Of a stretch of DNA of 64,000 nucleotides, positions 32,562-42,051 are shown piece by piece. Numbering within the stretch: position 1 is the first letter of the stretch; every line of letters starts with the position of its first letter. The DNA comes from Candidatus Latescibacterota bacterium (GTDB taxonomy: Bacteria; JAAXHH01). The notes under the pieces were generated by a model. It worked only from the letters and a program-made list of their open reading frames with translations. It was not told where the DNA came from and searched no databases. The stretch spans positions 41,850-105,849 of the forward strand of contig JAJEAN010000006.1 of assembly GCA_022822725.1 (NCBI GenBank), read 5' to 3'. Both the position numbers and the translations under genes were made by a program.

Positions 32562-33602
32562 ATGCCCGTAGTGCCCTTCGACAAGCTGAACAGCCTGAGC
32601 CGCGCGATCTTCGAAGCGACCGGCATCCCGGTGGAAGACGCCCATATCCTCGCCGATCACCTGACGACCAGCAACCTGCTCGGGCACGATTCCCACGGCG
32701 TGTGGTTCATGCCCCGGTACGTCCCGTCCCTGCAGGAAGATTACAGGCCCTGGGAAGACCATATCGTGGTGGCGGACCGGCCCGGATTCGCGCAGATCGA
32801 CGGAAACCGCGCCAACGGCATCGTGGCGGTTACGAAGGCCCTCGCCCTGGCGGTGGAAAAGGCGCGCAGTTCGACGATCGGGATGGTGGCCCTGCGGAAC
32901 GTCTCCCACATCGGCCGGCTGGGTGACTTCCCTCCGCGGATCGCCGAACACGGCATGATCGGCATGGTAGGTTTGAACGGCGGCGGCGAATTCGTGGCGC
33001 CCTACGGCAGCGCCGACCGGCGTCTGCGGCCGGAGCCCATCGCCTTCGCCGTACCCCGGGAGAAGGGTCCGCCGCTCATGCTGGACATGACGCTCAGCGT
33101 GGTCGCGGGCGGCAAGGTCGAGCAGAAGATCGAGCGCGGCGAGCCCATGCCGGACGGCTGGCTGATCGACCAGCAGGGCCGCTACGTGAATGAAGGCAGC
33201 CGGTACCACGCCGAGCCGGACCAGGTGGCTGTACTGCCCCTGGGCGGCCTGCAGTTCGGGCACAAGGGACACGGACTGGCCATGATGATCGAGATGATCA
33301 TCGGCCCCCTGTCGAACGCCGGATGTACGGGCGGCAAGGGCGGCGGGGGGACCCTGATCGCCGCGCTGGATATCGGGGCCTTCATGGACCCGGCCGACTA
33401 CAGGGCGGAAATCGAAGCCCACGTCGCCTACGTGGGTTCGGCAAAACCCCTGCCGGGATTCGACAGGGTCTACGCACCGGGCGAAATCGAGGAGGACGTC
33501 CGGCGGAAGCGACTGGCCGAAGGGATCTATATCCCGGATAAAACGTGGGACACGATCTCTGAAACCGCGGCCGGGCTGGGCGTGGAAATGCCGGCGGTTT
33601 AG
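32562..33602 (+). CDS. Malate/L-lactate/ureidoglycolate dehydrogenase family (Ldh2/AllD-type) oxidoreductase
   Basis: LLGHDSHGVWFMPRYVPSLQ, GMVALRNVSHIGRLGDFPPRIAEHGMIGMVGLNGGG, QFGHKGHGLAMMIEM. Confidence 0.88.
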   Translation: MPVVPFDKLNSLSRAIFEATGIPVEDAHILADHLTTSNLLGHDSHGVWFMPRYVPSLQEDYRPWEDHIVVADRPGFAQIDGNRANGIVAVTKALALAVEKARSSTIGMVALRNVSHIGRLGDFPPRIAEHGMIGMVGLNGGGEFVAPYGSADRRLRPEPIAFAVPREKGPPLMLDMTLSVVAGGKVEQKIERGEPMPDGWLIDQQGRYVNEGSRYHAEPDQVAVLPLGGLQFGHKGHGLAMMIEMIIGPLSNAGCTGGKGGGGTLIAALDIGAFMDPADYRAEIEAHVAYVGSAKPLPGFDRVYAPGEIEEDVRRKRLAEGIYIPDKTWDTISETAAGLGVEMPAV

Positions 33603-33629
33603 CATAGCATTGTGGTTTAGCATAGCATT
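33596..33629. repeat. Tandem duplication ggtttagcatagcatt (offset 18) spanning the dehydrogenase stop codon
   Basis: Copies at 33596-33611 and 33614-33629. Confidence 0.9.
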
Positions 33630-33641
33630 AAGGAGAACCCC

Positions 33642-34652
33642 ATGACCGACAGGCCCGTACGCGTGGCCGTCTACGGAACCGGCCGGTTCGCGCAGGCCAC
33701 GCACCTGCCCAACCTGAGCCGGATAGACGACGTCGAGATCGCGGCGCTGTGCGATGTCAATGAAGACGCCCTGCGCGAAGCGGCTGCGCAGTTCGGGGTC
33801 GCTCGCACCTACACGGACGCCCACGCGATGCTGGAAGCCGAAGACCTCGATGCCCTCTGGTCCATCGTGCCGGCCTTCGCCCGTACCGACGTGGAAATCG
33901 CGGCGGCGGAGAAGGGCATCCAGCTCTTCAGCGAGAAGCCCCAGGCCATGGACATGGCCCTGGCGAAGCGGATCGACGCGGCGGTGAGCAAGGGCGGCGT
34001 CATCAGCACGGTAGGCTTCCGGGAACGGTACCGGCCGATCTTCCAGGAAGCCCGGCGGCTGCTCCGGGACAAGCGCGTGGTGCACGTCCGTTTCCAGCAG
34101 ATCTCGCATAATCCGAAACCGGCTGCCTCTGCCCTTACCGCATGGTCGCACCAGGTGGAGAAAGGCGGCGTCCGCTTCTTCGACTGGGGCGTGCACGCCA
34201 CGGACTACACCCGGTTCATGACCGGGCAGGACGTGATCAGGTCCCAGGCATTCCTGTACCATCCCGACGACTACCACACGCCGCTTTCTTCATCCTTTCA
34301 TTACCAATTGACGGACGGCGCCACGGCGACGCTGACGTTTATCGAATCCGATCCGACCGGACCGGGCGAAGAGCCCTATTTCCGGATCTACTTCGACGGC
34401 GGGAGGCTGGCGGTATTCGGTTACGAACGGATAGAGGTGAACGACGAGGTCGTCTACGAGGCCGATCCCTTCGACCCGTGGCTGGCCCAGGACCAGGCCT
34501 TCGTCGAGGCGGTCCGGGCCGGGAACCCGGGGATACTTCAGAGTGATTACCACGACGGGCTCAGGTCGCTCGCGCCGATCCTGGCGGGATGGGATTCGGC
34601 ACGCCGGGAAGGGGCCCTTGTGGACGTGGAACGGTTTATCGAGGAGGCGTGA
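33642..34652 (+). CDS. Gfo/Idh/MocA family oxidoreductase
   Basis: VRVAVYGTGRFAQATHLPNLSRIDDVEIAALCDVNEDALREAAAQFGV, LFSEKPQAMDMALAKRID. Confidence 0.9.
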   Translation: MTDRPVRVAVYGTGRFAQATHLPNLSRIDDVEIAALCDVNEDALREAAAQFGVARTYTDAHAMLEAEDLDALWSIVPAFARTDVEIAAAEKGIQLFSEKPQAMDMALAKRIDAAVSKGGVISTVGFRERYRPIFQEARRLLRDKRVVHVRFQQISHNPKPAASALTAWSHQVEKGGVRFFDWGVHATDYTRFMTGQDVIRSQAFLYHPDDYHTPLSSSFHYQLTDGATATLTFIESDPTGPGEEPYFRIYFDGGRLAVFGYERIEVNDEVVYEADPFDPWLAQDQAFVEAVRAGNPGILQSDYHDGLRSLAPILAGWDSARREGALVDVERFIEEA

Positions 34653-34709
34653 TCCAGGCGTGATACATCCGGCACGCTACGTCCGGCACAGTACAACCGG
34701 GAGACGACC

Positions 34710-35162
34710 ATGTACCCCAAGAGCTTGTGTTGCTTCGTTCCGGCTATCCTGCTGATCGCCATGGGATGCGGGGGACCGAGGGAAGATCTCACCCACCTGC
34801 TTATAGCCGGCGAGCGGATCGGCGTCGTGATGGAGGAAGAACGGGTCGTTTCACTCAATTCGAAGGCGAATGAACCGGTCGTATGGCCGTTGAACCGGTT
34901 CGGCGGGGTGATCGAATCGTGGGACGCAGAAGGCCTTACCGTCGTCGTGGATGACGTCGACGTGCCGGAAGGCCTGCTCGATACGTTTTCATCCGACCGC
35001 AACCGGCTCGTGATCGACGTCGCGCAGGCCGGGGGCAGGAACCTCGGCGTATCGTTCGAGCCAATCGGCGACCTGGGCTCCGGCGTAGTCGTCCGGATTG
35101 CCGACGACCTGGTGGAAGAGGGCTTGCGGCGGACCGAGGATGGACTGGAATTGAGGATTTAG
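34710..35162 (+). CDS. Hypothetical lipoprotein
   Basis: MYPKSLCCFVPAILLIAMGCGGPRED lipobox-like N-terminus. Confidence 0.6.
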   Translation: MYPKSLCCFVPAILLIAMGCGGPREDLTHLLIAGERIGVVMEEERVVSLNSKANEPVVWPLNRFGGVIESWDAEGLTVVVDDVDVPEGLLDTFSSDRNRLVIDVAQAGGRNLGVSFEPIGDLGSGVVVRIADDLVEEGLRRTEDGLELRI

Positions 35163-35345
35163 CAGGTGCAGGTGGCCGTCTGCGGTGCGTATTGTTTAAC
35201 CACCGTCCTGTCTGTCTCCCAACTGAGGAGAGGAAGACTGGCTCGGTCCGCGCGAATCCGACGTTGACGCGAGTAAATCTATACGGTACGTTGAAACAGG
35301 GATGAATCTTGGCAGTTATAGTTGTACCGACAAAGGACAACCAGG

Positions 35346-35573
35346 ATGGCGACTTCGATACGACTGACACCCGAAGATGAAAAACGGCTTGAATCATTAG
35401 TATCCAGAACGGGCGGCACCAAGGATTTCTACTTGCGTGAAATCATCGAGCGCGGCCTCGAAGACCTGGAAGACTACTTCGTTGCCGCGGACGTACTGAA
35501 TCGCCTCAGAAGTGGGTCGGAAAAAACCTATACTGCTTCAGAAGCGAGAAAGAAACTTGCCCTGGACGATTGA
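35346..35573 (+). CDS. Ribbon-helix-helix antitoxin (CopG/RelB-like)
   Basis: MATSIRLTPEDEKRLESLVSRTGGTKDFYLREIIERGLEDLEDYFVAADVLNRLRSG. Confidence 0.85.
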   Translation: MATSIRLTPEDEKRLESLVSRTGGTKDFYLREIIERGLEDLEDYFVAADVLNRLRSGSEKTYTASEARKKLALDD

Positions 35574-35688
35574 GTACACAGAAACCGCCCTTAACGATCT
35601 ACGTAAACTCGACAAGAAGACGATACAGCGCATCGTCAATTACTTAGACAGACTCACTGAAGTCCCTGGCAGATCTCTAGTTCACTAA
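35557..35688 (+). pseudogene. RelE/ParE-like toxin remnant (N-terminal half only)
   Basis: TTG start overlapping the antitoxin: LPWTIEYTETALNDLRKLDKKTIQRIVNYLDRLTEVPGRSLVH* (43 codons; usual RelE about 85-95 aa). Confidence 0.75.
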
Positions 35689-36867
35689 CTCTTCCCAGCA
35701 TCCCCTTAGTACCTGCCATCTAGACGCCAAGTCTATCCTACTGTAAATCCCATCAACAAGCGGAGACAACCGCCCTACCACGTCCGGCGGCCCGACATTG
35801 AACACGGGCGTATCCTTGTGAACCCATCGCGGCGTACTCAGAAACCGCCCATTCCTTATGTACATCGCGATCAGCAGATCGTTCACGGCCTGGTTCGCCA
35901 GGCAGTAGAGGTGGATCCGGTCGTCGGCGCCCTGCGCCTTTCGCCACTGGTTTCGAAACAGGGGTAGCCGATTCTGTGCTTCACCGATCACCGCTTTCAC
36001 CAACTCAGCCGGTAGCGCATCCAGTGCCGCCTTCCACTCGCCGATCCGCTCGTCCGGATCGATCAGTGGGTGGCAGCACTGTACCTCCTCGGCGAGCATC
36101 CGCTGCTCTGGCGGCCTGGGCGGCCCGGGAAACGCCGCTAGCATACCTTCCACGGTCTGCCAGGTCCAGTAACGGATGTGGACCATGGCTCCGTCGAGCA
36201 CCACGCTGTCGCACGCCGGCTCGATCAAGGGCCCGTGCCGTACGTCCGGCCAGGCAGAGATCAACCGGCGACGATCGTCCTCTCGGGGAATGCCCGTTCC
36301 GAAGACGAACAGGTCAATGTCTGACTGGCGGTCGGCGTAACCTCTTCCCAGGGATCCGCCCAGCGCCACGGTGCTCGCTCCCTCCAGGAGTCGGATCCTT
36401 TCCGCGATTTCGGCGGCCAGGGCGTACAGTTCGCCAGTATCCCGGGACTGATCAGGTTTGAAAGACCCTTCCTCGGTTTCCCGATCCCACGTGTCACGTT
36501 CGCCACCTGACTCGTTCAGCAACACAAGGATATCCCACATCAACCGGGACGCGGCCCCCCAGGCTTCCATCTGATCACGTTCTGTTGCGAGCGTCCACAG
36601 GGCATCGCCCGCGTTCTCCGGTGCCCTGAACAACCCGTTCAGCCGGTTGCGTGCGCCTTCGAGCCGCGACGGATAATACATGGTTTCCGACAATCCGTTC
36701 ATCCCGTAGAGCACCGTGGCGGTCTGGTGGATGATCAGGTAGATGGCGTACCTGAAGCGCACATGATCGCCCCGATCGATCAGGTTGGTCGGGGGAAGCC
36801 GCAACCACCATCTGAGCTGCGTCGCCGCTTCCGTCACGTGGTTTGATAAGGGAGATCGTCCAGGCAC
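35677..36867 (-). CDS. Nucleotidyltransferase-domain protein
   Basis: VALGGSLGRGYADRQSDIDLFVFG (NTase GS...DxD motif). Confidence 0.75.
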   Translation of the reverse strand: MPGRSPLSNHVTEAATQLRWWLRLPPTNLIDRGDHVRFRYAIYLIIHQTATVLYGMNGLSETMYYPSRLEGARNRLNGLFRAPENAGDALWTLATERDQMEAWGAASRLMWDILVLLNESGGERDTWDRETEEGSFKPDQSRDTGELYALAAEIAERIRLLEGASTVALGGSLGRGYADRQSDIDLFVFGTGIPREDDRRRLISAWPDVRHGPLIEPACDSVVLDGAMVHIRYWTWQTVEGMLAAFPGPPRPPEQRMLAEEVQCCHPLIDPDERIGEWKAALDALPAELVKAVIGEAQNRLPLFRNQWRKAQGADDRIHLYCLANQAVNDLLIAMYIRNGRFLSTPRWVHKDTPVFNVGPPDVVGRLSPLVDGIYSRIDLASRWQVLRGCWEELVN

Positions 36868-36910
36868 GTTTGATCAGCCAGTCAAAGGGAGTTAACGGAG
36901 ACCGCGTGTC

Positions 36911-36994
36911 GAGTCACCGGGAAGCGAGTGGCAAGTCAACAGGTAGCAGGTGACGAGTCGACGGGCAGCGAGTGACGAGTCGACGGGCAGCGGC
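36911..36994. repeat. 22-bp tandem repeat, about 4 imperfect copies, intergenic
   Basis: gagtcgacgggcagcgagtgac units with starts near 36911, 36933, 36955, 36977. Confidence 0.9.
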
Positions 36995-37001
36995 ACAACT
37001 G

Positions 37002-37589
37002 TTACTGTGGCGCGGGAGATGGCATGATCAGCGTGGGATCCTGTTGCATGGCCGGCAGGGCCGGCGCCGGCGCACGCTGGTCTTCGGGGATCAGCGTCCG
37101 GGCCACGGCGATTTCGTCGCAGTGGGTGAAACGGGCGCAGCTGGTACAGTCCTTCCAGACTTTGTGCGGCAGGGTATCGCGGTCGACCACCTCGAACCCG
37201 TGGCGGCCGAAGAATCCGGTCTCGTAGGTCAGGGCGAAGACCCGGGCGACACCCAGTTCCTCGGCCTCTACGATCAGCTCATCGACGATGCGCCCACCGA
37301 CGCCGCCGCCCTGGCATCCTCGCCGGACGGCCAGCGACCGCACCTCGGCCAGGTCGTGCCATACGATCACGAGGGAACCGCACCCGATCACCTGGCCGTC
37401 ACGCTCGCCGACGACGAAATACCGGATTTGCTCGAAGAGGCGGTAGACCGACACCGGAAGGAGAATGTCCTCCTCGATATAGGGCTGGAGGATCTCCATG
37501 ATCTCGGGGACGTCCCCGATCACGGCCGGACGGACTACGGTGTCGTTTCCGTTCGATGCCGGTGACCTGGTTGTGTCGGTTTTATTCAT
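37002..37589 (-). CDS. GNAT N-acetyltransferase, probable N-acetylglutamate synthase (short ArgA type)
   Basis: VVRPAVIGDVPEIMEILQPYIEEDILLPVS, EVRSLAVRRGCQGGGVGGRIVDELIVEAEELGVARVFALTYETGFFGRHGFEVVDRDTLPHKVW; last gene of arg operon. Confidence 0.82.
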   Translation of the reverse strand: MNKTDTTRSPASNGNDTVVRPAVIGDVPEIMEILQPYIEEDILLPVSVYRLFEQIRYFVVGERDGQVIGCGSLVIVWHDLAEVRSLAVRRGCQGGGVGGRIVDELIVEAEELGVARVFALTYETGFFGRHGFEVVDRDTLPHKVWKDCTSCARFTHCDEIAVARTLIPEDQRAPAPALPAMQQDPTLIMPSPAPQ

Positions 37590-37604
37590 GATCTTCCTGC
37601 TCCA

Positions 37605-38972
37605 TTACATCCTGCACCCTACGATCTCGCGGGCCTGTTCCAGCTGCTGCTCGATCGCGCTGCGACCGGTCCCGCCAGGCAAGGCACGCTTGTCGGCGCT
37701 GTCGTCAAAGCGGAGTTGCGCGATCGTTGCTTCATCGAAATATTCCGAATGCCGCTGGTACAACTCGAGCGGCAGGTCGCGCAGGCTGCAGCCCCGGTTC
37801 ATGGCCTCGTCCACGAGCGTGGCCACGATGCCGTGTCCTTCCCGGAACGGCACGCCGCACCGGGTCAGGTAGTCCGCCAGGTCCGTGGCGAGCATGGCGT
37901 CGTCCATGTTTTCTTCAACCCGGTCGCCTCTCACTTCCAGCGTCTCCCAGATCGCCGTGAAAACCGTCAGCGCGACGGTCACCGTGTCGATGGCGTCGAA
38001 AAGCGGTTCCTTCTCATCCTGCATGTCCTTGTTGTAAGCGTGGGGCAGGCCCTTGAGCATGGTGACGAGGGAGACCAGGCTGCCCACGACGCGGCCGGTC
38101 TTGCCCCTCAGCAGTTCGGCGGCGTCCGGATTCTTCTTCTGCGGCATGATGCTGCTGCCCGTGGCCAGCCGGGGATGCTGCGCGACGTACCCGAACTCCG
38201 TGGACGACCAGATGACCAGGTCCTCGCACGCCCGGCTGATGCGGATCATCAGTGTCGTGCAGGCGGCGAGGAACTCGACGTTGAAATCGCGGTCGCTCAC
38301 CGCGTCGATGCTGTTGGGCGAAATGCCGTCGAATCCCAGTTCGTCGGCCAGGAACGCGCGGTCGACCGGGAAGGCGCTGCCCGCCATCGCCCCGGCGCCG
38401 AGGGGCATGACGTTGATCCGCTTCCGGCAGTCCGCCAGGCGCTCCCGGTCCCGCTGAAGCCCGAAGAACAACGAAAGCGCGTAGTGGGCGAACCGGATCG
38501 GCTGCGCCTGCTGCAGGTGGGTATACCCGGGGAAGACGACGTCCACGGTACGCTCGGCCAGGCCCAGCAGCGCTGCCTGGCAATCCCGGATCCGTCCGGA
38601 TACGTCGTCCACCACCTCGCGGAGATACAGTCGCTCGTCCGTGGCGTTCTGGTCGTTGCGGCTCCGGCCTGTGTGCAGCTTGCCGCCCACGGGGCCCACT
38701 TTCTCGATCAGGCGTTTCTCCACGGCCATGTGGATGTCTTCCAGGTCCCGGGTCAGCGCATAGTCGCCGCTTTCGATCTCGCGCTCGATCTCCGCAAGTG
38801 CTGTTTCGATCGTCCGGCCTTCCTCCCCGGTGAGCACGCCGATGCGCACCAGCCCGCGGGCATAGGCGATGCTGCCCCGGATGTCCACGCGAAACAGGCG
38901 GCGGTCCGCGTCGATGGACGCGTGGAAATCATCCATGAGTTGTTTGAGTGCTTCGTCCCGGCTGTCGGTCAT
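37605..38972 (-). CDS. argH: Argininosuccinate lyase
   Basis: LHTGRSRNDQNATDERLYLR, GYTHLQQAQPIRFAHY, GSSIMPQKKNPDAAELLRGKTGRVVG. Confidence 0.96.
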   Translation of the reverse strand: MTDSRDEALKQLMDDFHASIDADRRLFRVDIRGSIAYARGLVRIGVLTGEEGRTIETALAEIEREIESGDYALTRDLEDIHMAVEKRLIEKVGPVGGKLHTGRSRNDQNATDERLYLREVVDDVSGRIRDCQAALLGLAERTVDVVFPGYTHLQQAQPIRFAHYALSLFFGLQRDRERLADCRKRINVMPLGAGAMAGSAFPVDRAFLADELGFDGISPNSIDAVSDRDFNVEFLAACTTLMIRISRACEDLVIWSSTEFGYVAQHPRLATGSSIMPQKKNPDAAELLRGKTGRVVGSLVSLVTMLKGLPHAYNKDMQDEKEPLFDAIDTVTVALTVFTAIWETLEVRGDRVEENMDDAMLATDLADYLTRCGVPFREGHGIVATLVDEAMNRGCSLRDLPLELYQRHSEYFDEATIAQLRFDDSADKRALPGGTGRSAIEQQLEQAREIVGCRM

Positions 38973-38988
38973 GGTTCTCCCATTCTGC

Positions 38989-40182
38989 TCACCGCGCGTC
39001 CAGCACCTTACCGATGATCCCGAGCGCTTCGTCCACGTGTTGCTGCCCGATCACCAGCGGCGGTGCGCAGCGAAGCACGTTGTCCCCGGCGGTTCCCACG
39101 ATCAGGCCCTCGTCCCGGCACGCGTTCATGACGTCACCCACCTTGTCTTCGAACTCCACGCCGATCAACAGGCCCGCGCCCCGGATCTCCTTGATATCCG
39201 TATGGGTTTCGGCGAGCGCATTGAGACCGGCGGTCAGCTTGCCGCCCATTTCCAGGGCCCGGTCCGCCAGGCCCTCTTCGATCATCTTGCTGACGACGGC
39301 GTGGGCCACGTGGCAGGCGACCGGATTCGCCCCGAAGGTGGAGCCGTGCATGCCCGGCTTGAGCACCTTCGCGATGTGGGGCTTCATCATCACGGCGCCG
39401 ATGGGCAGGCCGCCGGCCAGCGGCTTGGCCAGGGTCATGACGTCCGGCTCGATGCCGTGGTGCTGGTAGGCGAAGAGCTTGCCCGTGCGGCATAGTCCGC
39501 ACTGGATCTCGTCGAAGATCAGGGCCACCTGGCGTTCGTCGCACAATTGGCGCAGATGCCGAAGGAATTCCACGTGCGCCGGATTCACGCCGCCCTCTCC
39601 CTGGACGGGTTCGACCATAACGGCCGCGGTCCGCTCTGCCGAAATCGCCTCTTCGAGGGGTTCGATCTCGTTCAAGGGCAGATAGACCATGCCGGGGAGC
39701 ATGGGCTTGAACCCTTCGTGGTACTTGGGCTGGGCCGTAGCGCTGACGGCGCCGTAGGTGCGCCCGTGAAAGGCGTTCTCGAAGGTCACGATCTCGTGCT
39801 TGGCTTCGCCGCCCGTTTCGGACGCCCAGCGGCGGGTGAACTTGAGGGCCGCCTCGATGGACTCCGATCCGCTGTTGCAGAAGAACACCCTGGCCGGAAA
39901 GGCGTTCTCCACCAGCAGCTTCGCGAGCCTCACGTGGGGTTCCGTGTGGTACAGGTTGGAGATGTGCATCAACTTCGCGGCCTGCTGCGCCACGGCGCCG
40001 ATGATCTCCGGCACCCCGTGGCCCAGTGAATTCACCGCGATGCCGCCGAGGAAATCGAGATACCGCCTGCCCTCGAGGTCGTAGACGTAAGCGCCGCTGC
40101 CCCGGTCGAACACGACGGGCGGACGCACGTAAGTCGGCGCGATGTACTGTTCCTCCAGGGCGATGATCTCTTCGGTAGTCAT
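38989..40182 (-). CDS. argD: Acetylornithine aminotransferase
   Basis: YLDFLGGIAVNSLGHG, FFCNSGSESIEAALKFTRRW, LIFDEIQCGLCRTGKLFAYQHHGIEPDVMTLAKPLAGGLPIGA. Confidence 0.94.
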   Translation of the reverse strand: MTTEEIIALEEQYIAPTYVRPPVVFDRGSGAYVYDLEGRRYLDFLGGIAVNSLGHGVPEIIGAVAQQAAKLMHISNLYHTEPHVRLAKLLVENAFPARVFFCNSGSESIEAALKFTRRWASETGGEAKHEIVTFENAFHGRTYGAVSATAQPKYHEGFKPMLPGMVYLPLNEIEPLEEAISAERTAAVMVEPVQGEGGVNPAHVEFLRHLRQLCDERQVALIFDEIQCGLCRTGKLFAYQHHGIEPDVMTLAKPLAGGLPIGAVMMKPHIAKVLKPGMHGSTFGANPVACHVAHAVVSKMIEEGLADRALEMGGKLTAGLNALAETHTDIKEIRGAGLLIGVEFEDKVGDVMNACRDEGLIVGTAGDNVLRCAPPLVIGQQHVDEALGIIGKVLDAR

Positions 40183-40207
40183 GCTTGATCCTTTCATCCA
40201 GTGGTTG

Positions 40208-40996
40208 CTATCCCGTGGTCACGACCGTTCCAAAAACACTATCTTCCGATGCCAGTTCCTTCTTCAGCGTCCCCGGGCCCTGCCAGGCGATGATGCGGGC
40301 GCGGCGGACGCCATAGGACAGGCACTCGAGGGCGGAGCGGACCTTGGGAATCATCCCGCCCGTGATCTCGCCCGCTTCGATCAGTGCATCGGCCAGCTCA
40401 GGGGTCAGCTTCCGAACGGGCCGGCCGTCGGAGCGGTGGATGCCGGCCACGTCCGAAATGAACACGATGTCGTCGCAGGCCACGGCCCGTGCGATGTCCA
40501 GGGCGGCGTGGTCCGCGTTGACGTTGTAGGTCTCCCCGTTGACGCCGCCCGAAATGGGGGAGACCACGGGCGTGACGTGGTTCGACGCGCAGAGATCGAA
40601 CAGGGCGGTATTCACCTCGACGATCTCTCCCACGAAGCCGATGTCCACGCCGCCCTCACGGTACTTCTCCGCCCGGAGCAGGCCCATGTCCTTCCCGCTC
40701 ACGCCGAGGGCGTTCACCCCGCAGTGCTGGAAGCGCGAGACCAGTTCCTTGTTGACCTTGCCCGACAGGACCATTTCCACGATTTCGACCATGTCGCCGT
40801 CTGTCACCCGGAGGCCGTTTACGAAGGTAAACTCCTTACCGAGCAGTTCCAGGTAACGTCCGATCTCCGCACCGCCGCCGTGAACGATGATCGGGAATAT
40901 GTCCGGAAGGTCCCTGAGATCGGCGGCCAGCTCCTCGATCACGCCGTCCTGCTCGATCGTCGCGCCGCCCAGTTTTACCACGATGTTTCGCGCCAT
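40208..40996 (-). CDS. argB: Acetylglutamate kinase
   Basis: IVVKLGGATIEQDGVIEELAADL, IIVHGGGAEIGRYLELLG, VTDGDMVEIVEMVLSGKVNKELV. Confidence 0.94.
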   Translation of the reverse strand: MARNIVVKLGGATIEQDGVIEELAADLRDLPDIFPIIVHGGGAEIGRYLELLGKEFTFVNGLRVTDGDMVEIVEMVLSGKVNKELVSRFQHCGVNALGVSGKDMGLLRAEKYREGGVDIGFVGEIVEVNTALFDLCASNHVTPVVSPISGGVNGETYNVNADHAALDIARAVACDDIVFISDVAGIHRSDGRPVRKLTPELADALIEAGEITGGMIPKVRSALECLSYGVRRARIIAWQGPGTLKKELASEDSVFGTVVTTG

Positions 40997-41031
40997 GAGG
41001 TTCCCGTTGGATGCCGCCGTTGTCTTGTCCA

Positions 41032-42051
41032 CTAAACCAATCCCGTCGTCTCGTCCCGGCCGAACATGACGTTTACGTTCTGCAGTGCCTGGCCGGCGGC
41101 CCCCTTGACCAGGTTGTCGATGGCGGACGTGACAATGGCCAGGTCCGATCCTTCCACGCGGTCGATCCGCAGGTCGCAGTAGTTCGTCCAGGTCACGAAC
41201 CGCGTCTCGGGATAAGCCGACTGGGACAGCCGGACAAACGGCTCTTCTCCGTACCGCTTCTCGTACAGGGCCGCCAGGTCGCCATCGGTCGCGCCGTTCT
41301 TCACCCGCACGTAGGTCGTCGCCAGGATGCCCCGGCTCATGGGCGTCAGGTGGGGCGAAAAGACCACGTAGGGCCGCGCATCGGAGAATCTGGACAGTTC
41401 CTGCTCTATTTCACCCACGTGGCGGTGCGAATGGCCGATGTTGTAGGGCGTGATGCTGTCGTTTACCTCCACGTAGAGATTGCGCAGCTTCAGGCCCCGG
41501 CCGGCGCCGCTGACACCCGACTTGGCGTCCACGATGATCTGCCCGGCGTCAATCGCGCCCGATTTGAGCAGCGGAGCCAGGCCGAGGATCACGCCGGTGG
41601 GATAGCAACCGGGATTGCCCACGAGATCGGCTTCCCTGATGCGATCGCGGTTCAGCTCGGGAATCCCGTAAACTGCCGAATCCAGCAGCGACGGCGCCGT
41701 GTGCGGGCGGCTGTACCAGGACGTATATACCTCCGCATCGTCGAACCGGAAGTCGGAACTGACGTCCACGACGCGCACGCCGCGGTCCAGGAAGGCGCCG
41801 GCCCGGTCCATGGCCACCCCGTCCGGCGTGCAGAAACAAACCACGTCCGCCGGCACTTCGGCGATGTCGTCCAGGGATCTCAGCGTGGTGTCCCGGTCCG
41901 GATCGACCCGGGGAAAGACCTCCCCAAGTTGCTGACCGCTGTACTGTTCAGACGTGGCGAAAACGACTTCGATGCCGGGATGACGCGACGCCAGCCGGTA
42001 CAGTTCCATGCCCGTGTATCCCGTGGCGCCGATGATGCCCAGATTAATCAT
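41032..42051 (-). CDS. argC: N-acetyl-gamma-glutamyl-phosphate reductase
   Basis: INLGIIGATGYTGMELYRLASRHPGIEVVFATSEQYSG, LVGNPGCYPTGVILGLAPLL, SGVSGAGRG. Confidence 0.96.
   Translation of the reverse strand: MINLGIIGATGYTGMELYRLASRHPGIEVVFATSEQYSGQQLGEVFPRVDPDRDTTLRSLDDIAEVPADVVCFCTPDGVAMDRAGAFLDRGVRVVDVSSDFRFDDAEVYTSWYSRPHTAPSLLDSAVYGIPELNRDRIREADLVGNPGCYPTGVILGLAPLLKSGAIDAGQIIVDAKSGVSGAGRGLKLRNLYVEVNDSITPYNIGHSHRHVGEIEQELSRFSDARPYVVFSPHLTPMSRGILATTYVRVKNGATDGDLAALYEKRYGEEPFVRLSQSAYPETRFVTWTNYCDLRIDRVEGSDLAIVTSAIDNLVKGAAGQALQNVNVMFGRDETTGLV

Noticed and set aside
32229-34277. 682-aa minus-strand ORF
   Set aside because: Antisense to the AllD-type dehydrogenase and Gfo/Idh genes, which have clear family motifs.
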